From Cedecea sp000277545 (GTDB taxonomy: Bacteria; Pseudomonadota; Gammaproteobacteria; Enterobacterales; Enterobacteriaceae): 64,000 nt of DNA. The notes under the pieces were generated by a model. That model saw only the letters and a program-made list of their open reading frames with translations. It searched no databases and was not told the DNA's origin. Shown here in pieces: positions 7,845 to 17,143 of the stretch. How positions within the stretch are numbered: position 1 is the first letter of the stretch; the number at the start of each line of letters is the position of its first letter. Made by a program: the position numbers and the translations under genes. The DNA is taken from the NCBI GenBank assembly GCA_050847315.1, contig CP193791.1. One strand, 5' to 3'.

Positions 7845-9118
7845 TATCCACCTGTCTTGCTGTCATCATCATTATTAAAATTAAATGCGGAATGATTCCG
7901 CCGCGATATAAAATTACAATTCCGCACTTTTCGCAAGTCGCCGAGCATCAATAGGGCAATAATAATCCCGCAGATGCCGCTGCAGGACAGCACCCACTGC
8001 GCCGGGAAGTATCCGGCAATCGTTCCCGTGACCAGCGGGACGACTAACGTAATGCCGAGCTGCAGTCGCCAGGTTGCCGCCATAGCGGCGCCGACCTGTG
8101 GGCCAGGGAAACTGTCCATCACGTTGAGCGTGGCGACCAGATAGAACCAGTTACTGAACAAATGAGCGATGACGATCAGCGGCACCGCCAGCCACAAAGT
8201 GCCCGAGTAACCCACGGCGAAATAACACAAAGTAAAAAGCAGCAGCGCCAGCATTAGCGGGAAGCTTTTACCCGCCCGGTTGCGCACCTGTTTTTCGCTG
8301 AGCAGGAGCGGGGCGAGCAGTTGCCCAGCGCTACGGGCAAACAGCAGCGCCAGGCCATTGGCCGCGTTATCACCCGGCAACGCAGGAGTCAGAGCCGGGA
8401 GCAAAGCCATCACGGGGGCGCCGACCAGCGCAAGGCTGGGCAACAGCAACAGGCTGCGCTTTTGCTCCGGGGTAACGTTCTGCCAGCTAAACTCCTCGCT
8501 TTCGTCTGGGGCGCTGTCTTCTTCTCCCTTCATAACAAAGGCCGCCGAGGCGTACCAGAGCAGCCCTATGGCAACGATGAAACTGATCGCATCCAGCAGC
8601 AGCATCAGCCAGAGGCTGACGTGGCCATATAATAATGTCCCAAGCCCCACGCCGAAGATAACGTTGGCGGCAAACACCAGCGTTTCAACGCCTGCGGCGG
8701 CGGGCATTAGCGCTTTAGATAAACCTTGTTTGAAAAGCTGACTTAAGGCCGGCACCGTCAGGCCGGTGCTAAAAGCGGCGGCGGCCTGGCTTAGCAACAG
8801 CAAGCCTGGGTGTTCATTCCACAGCGCAAGGCACGGCAGAAGCAGCCCTGTAAGACCGAAAACTTCGCCGAGAAGCAGCACAGAAAACGCCGGCCAGCGC
8901 TTTAATAACCACACGCCAGCAAAGCTGGCAGGTAAGCCGGGCGCAAGGGAAAGGACGTAAGCAAGAGAAAGCCAGGCGGGGGTAGCGTGACTGTTTAACA
9001 GCTGACTGAAGACCAGAACGTAAGTCAGGCCGTTACCCACAGAAGAAAACAGCAGCGCCAGTCCGAGCAGCGTGAACCAGCGGTGCTGGCGCAGGGCGCG
9101 TAGCAATAAAAGAAGCAT
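7844..9118 (-). CDS. MFS transporter, probable exporter
   Basis: Major facilitator superfamily protein of about 424 residues with about twelve hydrophobic segments, two six-helix halves and a charged central loop near residues 200-225 (KGEEDSAPDESEEFSW). No substrate can be assigned. The start at 9118 is chosen over an upstream in-frame ATG (9148) because AGGAG lies six bases before it. It forms a two-gene leftward operon with the DUF3574 lipoprotein through a one-base overlap. The C-terminus is polar (FNFNNDDDSKTGG). Confidence 0.82.
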   Translation of the reverse strand: MLLLLLRALRQHRWFTLLGLALLFSSVGNGLTYVLVFSQLLNSHATPAWLSLAYVLSLAPGLPASFAGVWLLKRWPAFSVLLLGEVFGLTGLLLPCLALWNEHPGLLLLSQAAAAFSTGLTVPALSQLFKQGLSKALMPAAAGVETLVFAANVIFGVGLGTLLYGHVSLWLMLLLDAISFIVAIGLLWYASAAFVMKGEEDSAPDESEEFSWQNVTPEQKRSLLLLPSLALVGAPVMALLPALTPALPGDNAANGLALLFARSAGQLLAPLLLSEKQVRNRAGKSFPLMLALLLFTLCYFAVGYSGTLWLAVPLIVIAHLFSNWFYLVATLNVMDSFPGPQVGAAMAATWRLQLGITLVVPLVTGTIAGYFPAQWVLSCSGICGIIIALLMLGDLRKVRNCNFISRRNHSAFNFNNDDDSKTGG

Positions 9119-9258
9119 GTTAAGCTCCTGATGAAAAAATAGAGTCAAACCGCCGTGGGAAAACGGCAGCGCGAGATATTTATCGTCAGGAACGGGTTAC
9201 ATTGGCGTCAGGCTTCTCTTTGTACAGTTGTCTCTAAAAATAGAGGAGTATTGGTAGA

Positions 9259-9600
9259 TTACCAGTTGCTGGTGACGCCCGCATACTGTGGGCCGGTCAC
9301 GCCGCGGCACTGGTATTCCAGCACCACCTGGGTGTTCAGGCAAAGGGTGCCGCTGTAGGTGGTACAGGTCTTGATATCGCTGCCGTAAGGGAGTGCGCTG
9401 GCATAGCCCCATTGCTGGCACTGACGCGATGCCGTGGACTGGGCGAGGAATTTATCCACTTTGGCCGTTTGCAGCGGCGGCAGGCTATAGGCGAGGCGAA
9501 CAACACCGGCAGGCTCATTGGCATTGAGCGGAACAGGTGTTTTGCTTACGGTGCATCCGCTCAGTAACAGGGCGGTAACGGCCAGATAAATGCGCTTCAT
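9259..9600 (-). CDS. yecR: YecR-like lipoprotein
   Basis: Small predicted lipoprotein with lipobox LLSGC at residues 13-17 of MKRIYLAVTALLLSGC. The mature part has the YecR pattern: VVRLAYSL, RQCQQWGYASALPYG, conserved cysteines and VVLEYQCRGVTG. In E. coli, yecR is an FlhDC/flagellar-regulon gene of unknown function, which fits its place close to motility genes. I chose 9600 as start because signal peptide and lipobox begin there; GAGG lies about twelve bases upstream, rather far. Confidence 0.75.
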   Translation of the reverse strand: MKRIYLAVTALLLSGCTVSKTPVPLNANEPAGVVRLAYSLPPLQTAKVDKFLAQSTASRQCQQWGYASALPYGSDIKTCTTYSGTLCLNTQVVLEYQCRGVTGPQYAGVTSNW

Positions 9601-9797
9601 CGTTGATTCATACCTCATACTTAACCGCCTTCATGGTAGCACGCGTGGCGGGCAGAAAAGCCTGTTCGATTAGGCGGGCCGTAAATTCCATAAATTTCGA
9701 ATTTTAAATAACCCTTAATTCAAATTACGAAATAAAAACTTTTTACCTAACGTAAATTCCCCACAAAATACGCGGCGATTTTTTGATCAAAAACGCG

Positions 9798-9824
9798 TCA
9801 AGTTTTGCTGAACCGTGCCGACAA
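9798..9824 (+). promoter_or_regulatory. Sigma28 (FliA) promoter of the short chemoreceptor
   Basis: TCAAGTTT - 11 bases - GCCGACAA, against the sigma28 consensus TAAAGTTT-N11-GCCGATAA: 14 of 16 positions with exact spacing. It lies about 117 bases before the chemoreceptor ATG at 9941, placing that gene in the late flagellar regulon. The rest of the 9601-9940 gap shows only AT-rich sequence with no other clear site. Confidence 0.85.
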
Positions 9825-9940
9825 TAGCGCTACGGCGCGATTTAATTTCACTTATGCAGGTATACGAGGGAATAAATCAGGACGCGCGTCGCTAAAGCCG
9901 CACAGGAAGTGCATTTTATTTTTTACCGGGGAACCAAAAA

Positions 9941-11092
9941 ATGAACATTGTTCGCAATATTAAAATTCGCGCGATGGTGGTGCTGATACAAATCTTTTCC
10001 ACGCTGGCATGGATCTGCGTGGCGGGCGCGACGCTATGGCTATTACATAACCTCAAGCAACAGCTTGCGCTGAGCCCGGATCAGCTCACGTGGATTAACA
10101 CGGCCCAACGGATGCTGATTATCTCCATTGCTATCAGCATTGCGATCGTCATTTTTACAGAACGCTACCTGTGGTTTTGCCTGGTAAAGCCGGTTAATAC
10201 GATCCGCCACCACATGCATGTCCTGGCGCAGGGAGAACTGGCTGCCACGCTGCCGGATTTGGGGCGCAACTGTATTGGCCTGATGGTGCCGCCGATTCAA
10301 AAAATGCAGGAAAACTGGCAAAGGGCGGTGAGCCGCATCCGGGACAGCGCCGAGGCTATTCGCACCAACGCCACCGAAGTGTCCGGGGTTAACACTGACC
10401 TGTCATCCCGTTCTGAGCAACAGGCCGCCGCGCTGGAGCAGACCAGTGCCAGCATGGCGCAGCTGAACAGCACGGTGAAGCTGAACGCCGACAATGCAAA
10501 TCACGCCAGCCACCTCGCACAGAATGCCACCAACACTGCGGTAAACGGCGGGGATTCGGTGAAGCAGGTAGTGAAGACCATGGATGTGATTGCCAGCAGC
10601 GCGAACAAAATTGTCGATATCACCACGGTGATTAACAGCATTGCGTTCCAGACCAACATTCTGGCGCTAAATGCCGCGGTGGAGGCGGCAAGGGCGGGAG
10701 AGCAGGGCAAAGGCTTTGCGGTCGTCGCCAGCGAGGTACGTAATCTGGCCAGCAGAAGCGCCGGGGCCGCAAAAGAGATTGAAACCCTGCTCAACGATTC
10801 GGTCAGTAATATTCACACCGGGTCGCAGCAGGTGCGTAAGGCGGGGGAGGCAATGGATGAGATCCTCCGCGCCGTGAAGCAGGTGAATGACATCATGGGG
10901 GAGATTGCCAGCGCGTCCCTCGAGCAAAGTCAGGGCATCGGGCAGGTCGGGATCGCCGTTCGGGAAATGGACAGCGTGACGCAGCAGAACGTGAATCTGG
11001 TCCAGAAGTCGGTGCTCTCTTCCGTTGAACTGGAGAAACAGGCGCACCACCTGCATGACGCGGTGGCAATGTTCCGGCTTAACGCAGTCTGA
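9941..11092 (+). CDS. Methyl-accepting chemotaxis protein with almost no periplasmic domain
   Basis: Chemoreceptor of 383 residues. Membrane spans at about 12-36 and 57-79 are separated by only about 20 residues, so the usual 150-residue periplasmic sensor is missing. A HAMP-like segment follows (about 80-135), then a full signalling domain with methylation-type helices (SSRSEQQAAALEQTSASMAQL) and the highly conserved hairpin tip (IAFQTNILALNAAVEAARAG, GKGFAVVASEVRNLA). It lacks the C-terminal NWETF-type pentapeptide that recruits CheR/CheB. A sigma28 promoter precedes it and a terminator follows; a peptide-type ABC importer lies just downstream. It may sense membrane or cytoplasmic cues, or dock a binding protein; this is inference. 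Confidence 0.93.
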   Translation: MNIVRNIKIRAMVVLIQIFSTLAWICVAGATLWLLHNLKQQLALSPDQLTWINTAQRMLIISIAISIAIVIFTERYLWFCLVKPVNTIRHHMHVLAQGELAATLPDLGRNCIGLMVPPIQKMQENWQRAVSRIRDSAEAIRTNATEVSGVNTDLSSRSEQQAAALEQTSASMAQLNSTVKLNADNANHASHLAQNATNTAVNGGDSVKQVVKTMDVIASSANKIVDITTVINSIAFQTNILALNAAVEAARAGEQGKGFAVVASEVRNLASRSAGAAKEIETLLNDSVSNIHTGSQQVRKAGEAMDEILRAVKQVNDIMGEIASASLEQSQGIGQVGIAVREMDSVTQQNVNLVQKSVLSSVELEKQAHHLHDAVAMFRLNAV

Positions 11093-11109
11093 AAACCACG
11101 CATGTGACA

Positions 11110-11134
11110 AAGCAGCCTCCGGGCTGCTTTTTTT
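11110..11134 (+). terminator. Terminator of the short chemoreceptor gene
   Basis: 8-bp perfect stem AAGCAGCC / GGCTGCTT, loop TCCG, followed by a T7 run. Confidence 0.93.
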
Positions 11135-11325
11135 ACGTCTTAAACAGGCGCGGAAACAAAAATATGTGACGCAGATGGGGGAAATAATATTCCCCGCAGG
11201 CATTGGCGTCAGGCACCGTGCGGATAGTTAAAAATCGGCTAAGCTTATGCTTTTTAGGCACATTTACAAGCGATCGCGAGTGTCGCACTATGCGGGCTCT
11301 TATTGAGCAAGGAGTTTCTGAAGCA

Positions 11326-12915
11326 ATGCGTAAACCTCTGGTATTGTCGGCGCTGGTCGCCGCGCTGGCCCTGGCCTTAAGCGGCTGTGATGACGCTAAA
11401 AAAGAGACCGCGGCGGCCCCCGCCCCGGCAAAAGAAGCGCAGCAGGGCGGCAGCCTGATAATCGGTATCACCTCCGGCGATCCGCTGGCCATGAACCCGC
11501 TGTACGCCAGCGATCGGACTACGTTAACCATCATGCAGGCGCTTTACTCGCCGCTGTACAGCTACAACGGCGACAAGATCGAATGGGGCCTGGCGGAAAG
11601 CCTGACGCCGTCAGCCGACAACCTCACCTGGACGCTGAAACTCAAGCCTGACCTGAAATGGCAGGATGGGCAGCCGATTACCGCCGATGACGTGGTGTTC
11701 ACCTTTAATAAACTGCTGGATGAAAAGCAGCATAGCTTCTTCCGCAGCATGTTTGTTTATGGCAACCAGCCCCTGAGCGTGAGCAAAGTGGATCCGCTCA
11801 CGGTTAAATTTACGCTGCCTCAGGTCAGCGCCGCCTTTGCCGGTACGCTGGTGCAAATCTTCCCGATCCCACAACATATCTTCGGCAGCGAAGCAGGCGA
11901 TCTGGAAAAGAGCACCCGCAATGATGCGCCCGTCGGCTCCGGTCCGTTCAAGTTCAAAGAGTACCGGGCGGGTCAGTACTACGCCCTGACGCGGTTTGAT
12001 GATTACTGGAACGGTAAACCGAAACTCGACTCGGTCACCTACCGCTTTGCAAAGGACGCCAACTCTGCCAACCTCGCGCTGCAGAACGGTGAGATCAATC
12101 TCAAGATGGTCGATCCGCAGGATGTTTCGCGCCTGAAAGCCACCGGCAAGTTTGATTTTGTTATTTACCCGGAAGGCCGCCTGGCCTACATGACTTTCAA
12201 CCAGAACGTTGACAGCATGAAGAGCAAAGATCTTCGTCAGGCCATCGCCTACGCGCTGAATAAAGATGACCTTGTGCAAACGGCGTTCACCTCTCTCGAT
12301 TACGCCAAACCTGCGGCTTCTATTCTGACCCCGGATACCCTCTACCAGACCAGCGATGTGGAACCGTACAAGTTCGATCTCGATAAAGCCAAAGCGTTGT
12401 TCAAAGCGTCCGGGCAGCCGGAGGGCGTGAAGCTGCGCCTGGCCTACATCAACAGAAATAAAACCCAGGAAAGCATGGGGCTGTACATTCAGCAGCAGCT
12501 GAAGGCGATAGGCATCAACGTTGAACTGCTGCCGCTGGATGCGAACGCGATGTCCCAGCGCAGTCAGGACATGAAAAACACGGCCTATGAACTAAGCCTG
12601 GGCGGTTACATCATGGGCGCTGAGCCGGACGGCTATAAGTCGCTGTATATGAGCAACGAAGCCTATAACTACGCGCACTATAAAAACCCGGCGTTTGATG
12701 CGCTGTGGGAGCAGGGCGCAATGGAAACGGATGCGGCGAAGCGCGCGGCTATCTACAAGCAGATCCAGCAAACCGTCGCCAGCGATATGGCCTGGTACCC
12801 GATTGCCTACACCAACGCGGTTGTGGCGGTGGACAAACGTTTTGGCGGCACGCAAGAAGCCGAGCCTAAGCCCGTGTATATGTTCCAGGATCTGTCGAAA
12901 ATTTATCAACAATAA
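11326..12915 (+). CDS. Peptide-type ABC transporter substrate-binding lipoprotein
   Basis: Family 5 (SBP_bac_5) extracytoplasmic binding lipoprotein of 529 residues, the periplasmic receptor of the importer encoded by the next four genes. Signal MRKPLVLSALVAALALALSGC carries lipobox LSGC, followed by an Ala/Pro/Lys-rich linker and family-typical blocks (LKPDLKWQDGQPITADDVVFTFNKLL, PVGSGPFKFKEY, LRQAIAYALNKDDLV). Start at 11326 is set by the signal peptide, with AAGGAG 11 bases before. Related binding proteins carry di/oligopeptides, opines, glutathione or nickel; ligand unknown. As a lipoprotein in a Gram-negative host it is somewhat unusual, since OppA and DppA are soluble. Confidence 0.88.
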   Translation: MRKPLVLSALVAALALALSGCDDAKKETAAAPAPAKEAQQGGSLIIGITSGDPLAMNPLYASDRTTLTIMQALYSPLYSYNGDKIEWGLAESLTPSADNLTWTLKLKPDLKWQDGQPITADDVVFTFNKLLDEKQHSFFRSMFVYGNQPLSVSKVDPLTVKFTLPQVSAAFAGTLVQIFPIPQHIFGSEAGDLEKSTRNDAPVGSGPFKFKEYRAGQYYALTRFDDYWNGKPKLDSVTYRFAKDANSANLALQNGEINLKMVDPQDVSRLKATGKFDFVIYPEGRLAYMTFNQNVDSMKSKDLRQAIAYALNKDDLVQTAFTSLDYAKPAASILTPDTLYQTSDVEPYKFDLDKAKALFKASGQPEGVKLRLAYINRNKTQESMGLYIQQQLKAIGINVELLPLDANAMSQRSQDMKNTAYELSLGGYIMGAEPDGYKSLYMSNEAYNYAHYKNPAFDALWEQGAMETDAAKRAAIYKQIQQTVASDMAWYPIAYTNAVVAVDKRFGGTQEAEPKPVYMFQDLSKIYQQ

Positions 12916-12973
12916 CAATGAGTGATCCTCCGCCCGGCCGGTTTGTGCTGGGCGGGCGGAGGAAGGCGAAACT

Positions 12974-13927
12974 ATGAATAACCTTCTTTTCCGGCGCTTA
13001 CTGCAGCTGCTCCCGATGCTGCTTTTTATCTCGCTGGTCTCTTTTTTACTGGTGAAGTTGGCCCCCGGCGATCCTGTGCAGGCGTATATCACCCCGCGCA
13101 TGAGCCCGGAGGATATCGAACGCATCCGCCAGAGCATGGGGCTGGATAAGCCGCTGCCGGTGCAGTACCTGCTGTGGCTGAAAAATCTGCTGCAGGGCGA
13201 TCTCGGCTACTCCCTGATTTACCACCGTCCGGTGCTGACGATGATCGGTGAGCGTATCCCGGCCACGCTTGGCCTGATGGGCGCGTCCTTGTTGTTAGCT
13301 ATCCTGCTGGCGATCCCGCTGGGGCTACTGGCGGGGGCGTACAAACACCGCTGGCTCGACCATGTTCTGAACCTGTTCGCTTACGTCGGGATCTCGGTGC
13401 CGATCTTCTGGTTTGGCATCCTGCTGATTACCGTGTTTTCGGTGCAGCTGAACTGGCTGCCGAGCATGGGGATGCGAACCATCGGCGCGGAGGACTCCTG
13501 GCTCGATGTGATTCGTCACGGCATTCTGCCCTGCATCGCGCTGACGTTTTACAACCTCTCCAGCTATGTGCGCTACATCCGGTCGAACACCATTAGCCAG
13601 CTGTCCGCCGACTATGTGCAAACCCAGCTGGCCTACGGGGCAACCCGGCGCACTATTCTGTTCCGGCATGTGCTGAAGAACGTGCTGCTGCCGGTGATCA
13701 CGCTGTTTGGCCTCTCTTTTGGCGAGCTGGTGGTGGGCGCCTACGTGACGGAAAGCGTCTTTTCCTGGCCGGGGATGGGGCTGCTGGGGATCCAGGCCAT
13801 CACCTCCCTCGACTACCCGCTGATCATGGCCATTATTCTGCTCTCAGCGTTGATGCTGATTGTGGGGAATCTGCTGGCCGATCTTCTGTATCGCGTGGCG
13901 GACCCGCGCATTAAGGCGCTGAGGTAA
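12974..13927 (+). CDS. ABC transporter permease, DppB/OppB type
   Basis: First inner-membrane permease of the importer. 317 residues, about six spans, N-terminal signature LLQLLPMLLFISLVSFLLVKLAPGDP typical of the DppB/GsiC branch, and the EAA cytoplasmic loop near residue 220 (YGATRRTILFRHVLKNVLLP). It lies 58 bases after the binding-protein gene; the gap holds a GC-rich hairpin, which often trims expression of downstream genes relative to the receptor. It stops two bases before the next permease start. Confidence 0.92.
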   Translation: MNNLLFRRLLQLLPMLLFISLVSFLLVKLAPGDPVQAYITPRMSPEDIERIRQSMGLDKPLPVQYLLWLKNLLQGDLGYSLIYHRPVLTMIGERIPATLGLMGASLLLAILLAIPLGLLAGAYKHRWLDHVLNLFAYVGISVPIFWFGILLITVFSVQLNWLPSMGMRTIGAEDSWLDVIRHGILPCIALTFYNLSSYVRYIRSNTISQLSADYVQTQLAYGATRRTILFRHVLKNVLLPVITLFGLSFGELVVGAYVTESVFSWPGMGLLGIQAITSLDYPLIMAIILLSALMLIVGNLLADLLYRVADPRIKALR

Positions 13928-13929
13928 CC

Positions 13930-14775
13930 ATGAGCAGAAGATGGAATCAGGTTAAACAGGGCCTGAAACGCAGCCGCCCCGCGCAGCTTTCTCTGGCGGT
14001 ACTGGTGATTTTTGCGCTGGCTTCATTATCGGCTTTTTTTAGTCCGTGGGACCCTAATCAAATGTCGCTTCAGGGAAGGATGCTGCCGCCGGATGTCAGC
14101 CACTGGTTTGGCACGGATGAATATGGCCGGGACTACTTCACCCGCGCACTTTATGGCGGGCAAATCTCCCTGATGGTCGGGTTTTTAGCCATGCTGTTTT
14201 CCACGCTGGTTGGCACGCTGGTGGGCACCGTCAGCGGCTACTTTGGCGGCAAAATTGATAACCTGCTGATGAGACTGGTGGACATTTTAATGGCGATCCC
14301 GGCTTTTTTCCTGCTGCTGGTGCTCAATGCTTACCTGAAGCCCGGCATCGCTAACATCATTCTGATTATCAGCGCGCTGACCTGGATGAATATGTCGCGA
14401 CTGGTGCGGGCAGAAACGTTGACGCTGAAAGAGCGGGAATACGTGATTTATGCCCGGGCCTCCGGGGAGCATCCGCTGAGGATTATCGCCCGGCACATTA
14501 TTCCGAATATTTTGCCGACGATTATTGTGGCGGCCACTTTGAATATCGCCTCGGCGATTTTAATGGAGTCAACATTGAGTTTTCTTGGTCTCGGCGTGCA
14601 GCAGCCGGATGCCTCCTGGGGCAGCATGCTGAATAACGCTCAGTCCTACATCGGCGAAGCCTCCTGGCTTGCCATGTTCCCGGGGGCGCTGATCCTGCTG
14701 ACGGTGCTGAGTTTTAACGTGCTCGGCGATGTGTTCCGTACCGCTTTTGAGCCGGGGGCAAATCGCGATGCGTAA
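13930..14775 (+). CDS. ABC transporter permease, DppC/OppC type
   Basis: Second permease, 281 residues, with the DppC-type opening (RPAQLSLAVLVIFALASLSAFF), the conserved HWFGTDEYGRDYFTRALYGG block, and EAA loop YARASGEHPLRIIARHIIPNILP. It pairs with the DppB-type protein to form the channel. Starts two bases after the previous stop and overlaps the next gene by eight bases, so the operon is tightly coupled. Confidence 0.92.
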   Translation: MSRRWNQVKQGLKRSRPAQLSLAVLVIFALASLSAFFSPWDPNQMSLQGRMLPPDVSHWFGTDEYGRDYFTRALYGGQISLMVGFLAMLFSTLVGTLVGTVSGYFGGKIDNLLMRLVDILMAIPAFFLLLVLNAYLKPGIANIILIISALTWMNMSRLVRAETLTLKEREYVIYARASGEHPLRIIARHIIPNILPTIIVAATLNIASAILMESTLSFLGLGVQQPDASWGSMLNNAQSYIGEASWLAMFPGALILLTVLSFNVLGDVFRTAFEPGANRDA

Positions 14776-15745
14776 TTTGCTGGAAATTGAAAACCTGAAA
14801 ACCTCTTTCTTTACCCGCGAGGGTGAAGTACAGGCGGTACGCGGCGTCACCTTCAGCGTGCAGCGGGGGGAAGTGGTGGGTATTGTGGGCGAGTCCGGCT
14901 GCGGCAAAAGCGTTACCTGTAAATCGGTGATCAATTTGCTGGGCAGCCATGGCAAGGTGGTGGGAGGCCATATCCGTTTTCAGGGAGAAGACCTGGCGCG
15001 TAAAACGGCGGAGCAAATGCGCCACCTGCGCGGCAGCGAAATCGCGATGATTTTCCAGGATCCGATGACGGCGTTAAATCCGGTGCTGACCATCGGGCGA
15101 CAAATGAGCGAGATCCTTATTCGCCACCAGAGTTTGAGTAAGAAGGCGGCGAAAGAGAAGGCCATAGCGATGCTAGGGCAGGTGGGCATCAGCCAGCCGG
15201 AAAAACGCTATGACCAGTATCCACACGAGTTTAGCGGCGGAATGCGCCAGCGGGTGATGATCGCGATCGCGCTGTCATGCCATCCGTCATTGCTGATTGC
15301 CGACGAGCCGACGACCGCGCTGGACGTGACCATTCAGGCGCAAATTCTGCGCCTGCTGAAACACCTTCAGCAGCAGACGGACACCGCTATCTTACTGATC
15401 ACTCACGACCTGGGTGTGGTGGCGCAAGTCTGTTCCCGGGTGGTGGTGATGTACGGTGGGCTGGTGATGGAGCAGGGCAGCGTTGAGGCGATTTTTTATC
15501 GGCCCGCCCATCCCTACACGCGTGGTTTGCTGGCTTCGTTGCCTCGCCCTGACGGCAGCGAAGCGCGCTTGTCGCCGATTGAGGGTAGCCCGCCGGGTCT
15601 GCTCAATCCGCCGCCCGGCTGTCCTTTCGCCGCTCGTTGCCCGCAGCGCATGGCCATTTGCGACACGGCAGCACCCAAACACACGCTCGCCGACGGCCAT
15701 GAAGTCAACTGCTGGCTGTGGAAAAAAGAGGCCGCTCATGCCTGA
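14768..15745 (+). CDS. ABC transporter ATP-binding protein, DppD/OppD type
   Basis: ATPase subunit of 325 residues. Walker A GESGCGKS near 41, Q-loop IMFQDPMTALNP, signature EFSGGMRQR, Walker B LLIADEPTTALD, switch His in LITHDLGVV, and a C-terminal oligopeptide/dipeptide extension with a Cys cluster (GCPFAARCPQRMAIC, VNCW) typical of DppD. Start at 14768 overlaps the permease stop by eight bases. A longer frame reaches 14729 but lacks family similarity there. Confidence 0.93.
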   Translation: MRNLLEIENLKTSFFTREGEVQAVRGVTFSVQRGEVVGIVGESGCGKSVTCKSVINLLGSHGKVVGGHIRFQGEDLARKTAEQMRHLRGSEIAMIFQDPMTALNPVLTIGRQMSEILIRHQSLSKKAAKEKAIAMLGQVGISQPEKRYDQYPHEFSGGMRQRVMIAIALSCHPSLLIADEPTTALDVTIQAQILRLLKHLQQQTDTAILLITHDLGVVAQVCSRVVVMYGGLVMEQGSVEAIFYRPAHPYTRGLLASLPRPDGSEARLSPIEGSPPGLLNPPPGCPFAARCPQRMAICDTAAPKHTLADGHEVNCWLWKKEAAHA

Positions 15746-16712
15746 CATCACTCCTTTGATTCGCGTGCGTAATCTGCACAAACATTTCACCGCAAATCGG
15801 GGCTGGTTCGGGCCGGGGACCACGGTAAAAGCCGTGGATGGCGTGAGCTTCGATGTTTTTCCGGGGGAAACTTATGGCCTGGTGGGGGAGTCCGGCTGCG
15901 GGAAGTCGACGCTAGGGCGAAGCTTATTGCGGCTGTTCGAGGTGACCGACGGCGAAATTGAGTTCGACGGGCAAAATATTGCGGCGCTTAACGAACGTCA
16001 GCTAAAGCCTATCCGCCGCCGGATGCAGGCCGTTTTCCAGGATCCCTATTCGTCGCTAAACCCCGGTATGACGGTGGCGCAGCTGATCGCTGAGCCAATG
16101 CGTATTCACGGTTATGATGCGGCACGGCGCAAAGCCCGCACTCTGGAGCTGCTCGGGCAGGTGGGATTAAATCAGGAGCACCTGGACCGCTTTCCCCATG
16201 AGTTCAGCGGCGGCCAGCGGCAGCGAATCAGCATTGCCCGGGCGCTGGCGGTGAATCCCGAATTTATTCTTTGCGATGAGCCGCTGTCGGCCCTCGATGT
16301 CTCTGTGCAGGCACAGGTGGTGAATATTTTGCAGGATCTGCAGCAGACATTTGGGCTGACGTATTTGTTTATCGCCCACGATTTGTCTATGGTTCGCCAC
16401 ATTTCTGACCGCATCGGGGTAATGTATCTTGGTTCTCTGGTGGAGGAGGCGCCTGCGGAAACGCTGTATAGCCAGCCCGCTCATCCCTACACTCGCGCGC
16501 TGCTCGCGTCTATTCCCATTGCAGACCCGCATGTTCAGATGCTGGAACAGGGTGGACTAAAAGGCGAAATCGGCGGTGATACGGGGGAAAGCGTTGGCTG
16601 CAAGTTTGCCACCCGCTGCCCGCGAGCAATGGGCCAATGTCACCAGCAACCTCCCCGAATGCAGGAGATCTCGCCGGGCCACCGCGTGGCCTGCTGGCAG
16701 TTCGAAAAATGA
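15738..16712 (+). CDS. ABC transporter ATP-binding protein, DppF/OppF type
   Basis: Second ATPase, 324 residues, overlapping the previous gene by eight bases. Walker A GESGCGKSTLGRSLL, Q-loop AVFQDPYSSLNPGM, signature EFSGGQRQRISIARAL, Walker B ILCDEPLSALDVSVQAQ, switch IAHDLSMVRHISD, and the Cys-containing C-terminal extension (CKFATRCPRAMGQC). With the four preceding genes it completes a five-component importer for peptide-like substrates. Last gene of the operon; a GC hairpin without T-run follows at about 16716-16737. Confidence 0.93.
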   Translation: MPDITPLIRVRNLHKHFTANRGWFGPGTTVKAVDGVSFDVFPGETYGLVGESGCGKSTLGRSLLRLFEVTDGEIEFDGQNIAALNERQLKPIRRRMQAVFQDPYSSLNPGMTVAQLIAEPMRIHGYDAARRKARTLELLGQVGLNQEHLDRFPHEFSGGQRQRISIARALAVNPEFILCDEPLSALDVSVQAQVVNILQDLQQTFGLTYLFIAHDLSMVRHISDRIGVMYLGSLVEEAPAETLYSQPAHPYTRALLASIPIADPHVQMLEQGGLKGEIGGDTGESVGCKFATRCPRAMGQCHQQPPRMQEISPGHRVACWQFEK

Positions 16713-16821
16713 GTCGGCGGGGGCATTTTGCTCCCGCTTCACCGCTCTTCCAGCGAATGGGCTGTTGCCTCGTGCAGAGGCGCGCAGGTAGACTGTCGCG
16801 CAAATAAAACAGGAGATTAAA

Positions 16822-17073
16822 ATGGCCGAACAACTCTCTGCCGATCAGGAACTGGTTTCCGACGTCGTGGCGTGCCAGTTAGTGATTAAACAAATTCTCG
16901 ACGTGATTGATGTGATTGCGCCCGTTGAAGTCCGCGACAAGATGGCGGAACAGCTGAAAACCATCGATTTTACTACCCATCCTGCGGCCGTTGATCCGGT
17001 CACGCGCCGGGCGATTCAAAAAGCCATCGCACTGATTGAGCTGAAATTTACGCAGCAAAAAGAAGCGCACTGA
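16822..17073 (+). CDS. yecJ: YecJ-like protein (DUF2766)
   Basis: Cytoplasmic 83-residue protein of unknown function, matching the enterobacterial YecJ/DUF2766 pattern (SADQELVSDVVACQLVIKQILDVIDVIAPVEVR..., ALIELKF). The start is preceded by CAGGAG. It stands alone between the ABC operon and convergent ftnB, with a terminator at 17101. In E. coli yecJ lies in the same chromosomal neighbourhood. Confidence 0.8.
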   Translation: MAEQLSADQELVSDVVACQLVIKQILDVIDVIAPVEVRDKMAEQLKTIDFTTHPAAVDPVTRRAIQKAIALIELKFTQQKEAH

Positions 17074-17100
17074 AGTTTTTATCCGCTGCCAGAAAGCAAA

Positions 17101-17127
17101 AGCACCGCCCAGTTGCGGTGCTTTTTA
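17101..17127. terminator. Terminator between yecJ and ftnB
   Basis: 8-bp stem AGCACCGC / GCGGTGCT, loop CCAGTT, T5 on the right and A-rich left flank: works for yecJ and probably for the convergent ftnB. Confidence 0.9.
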
Positions 17128-17143
17128 TCTGAGTCGGGGCCGA

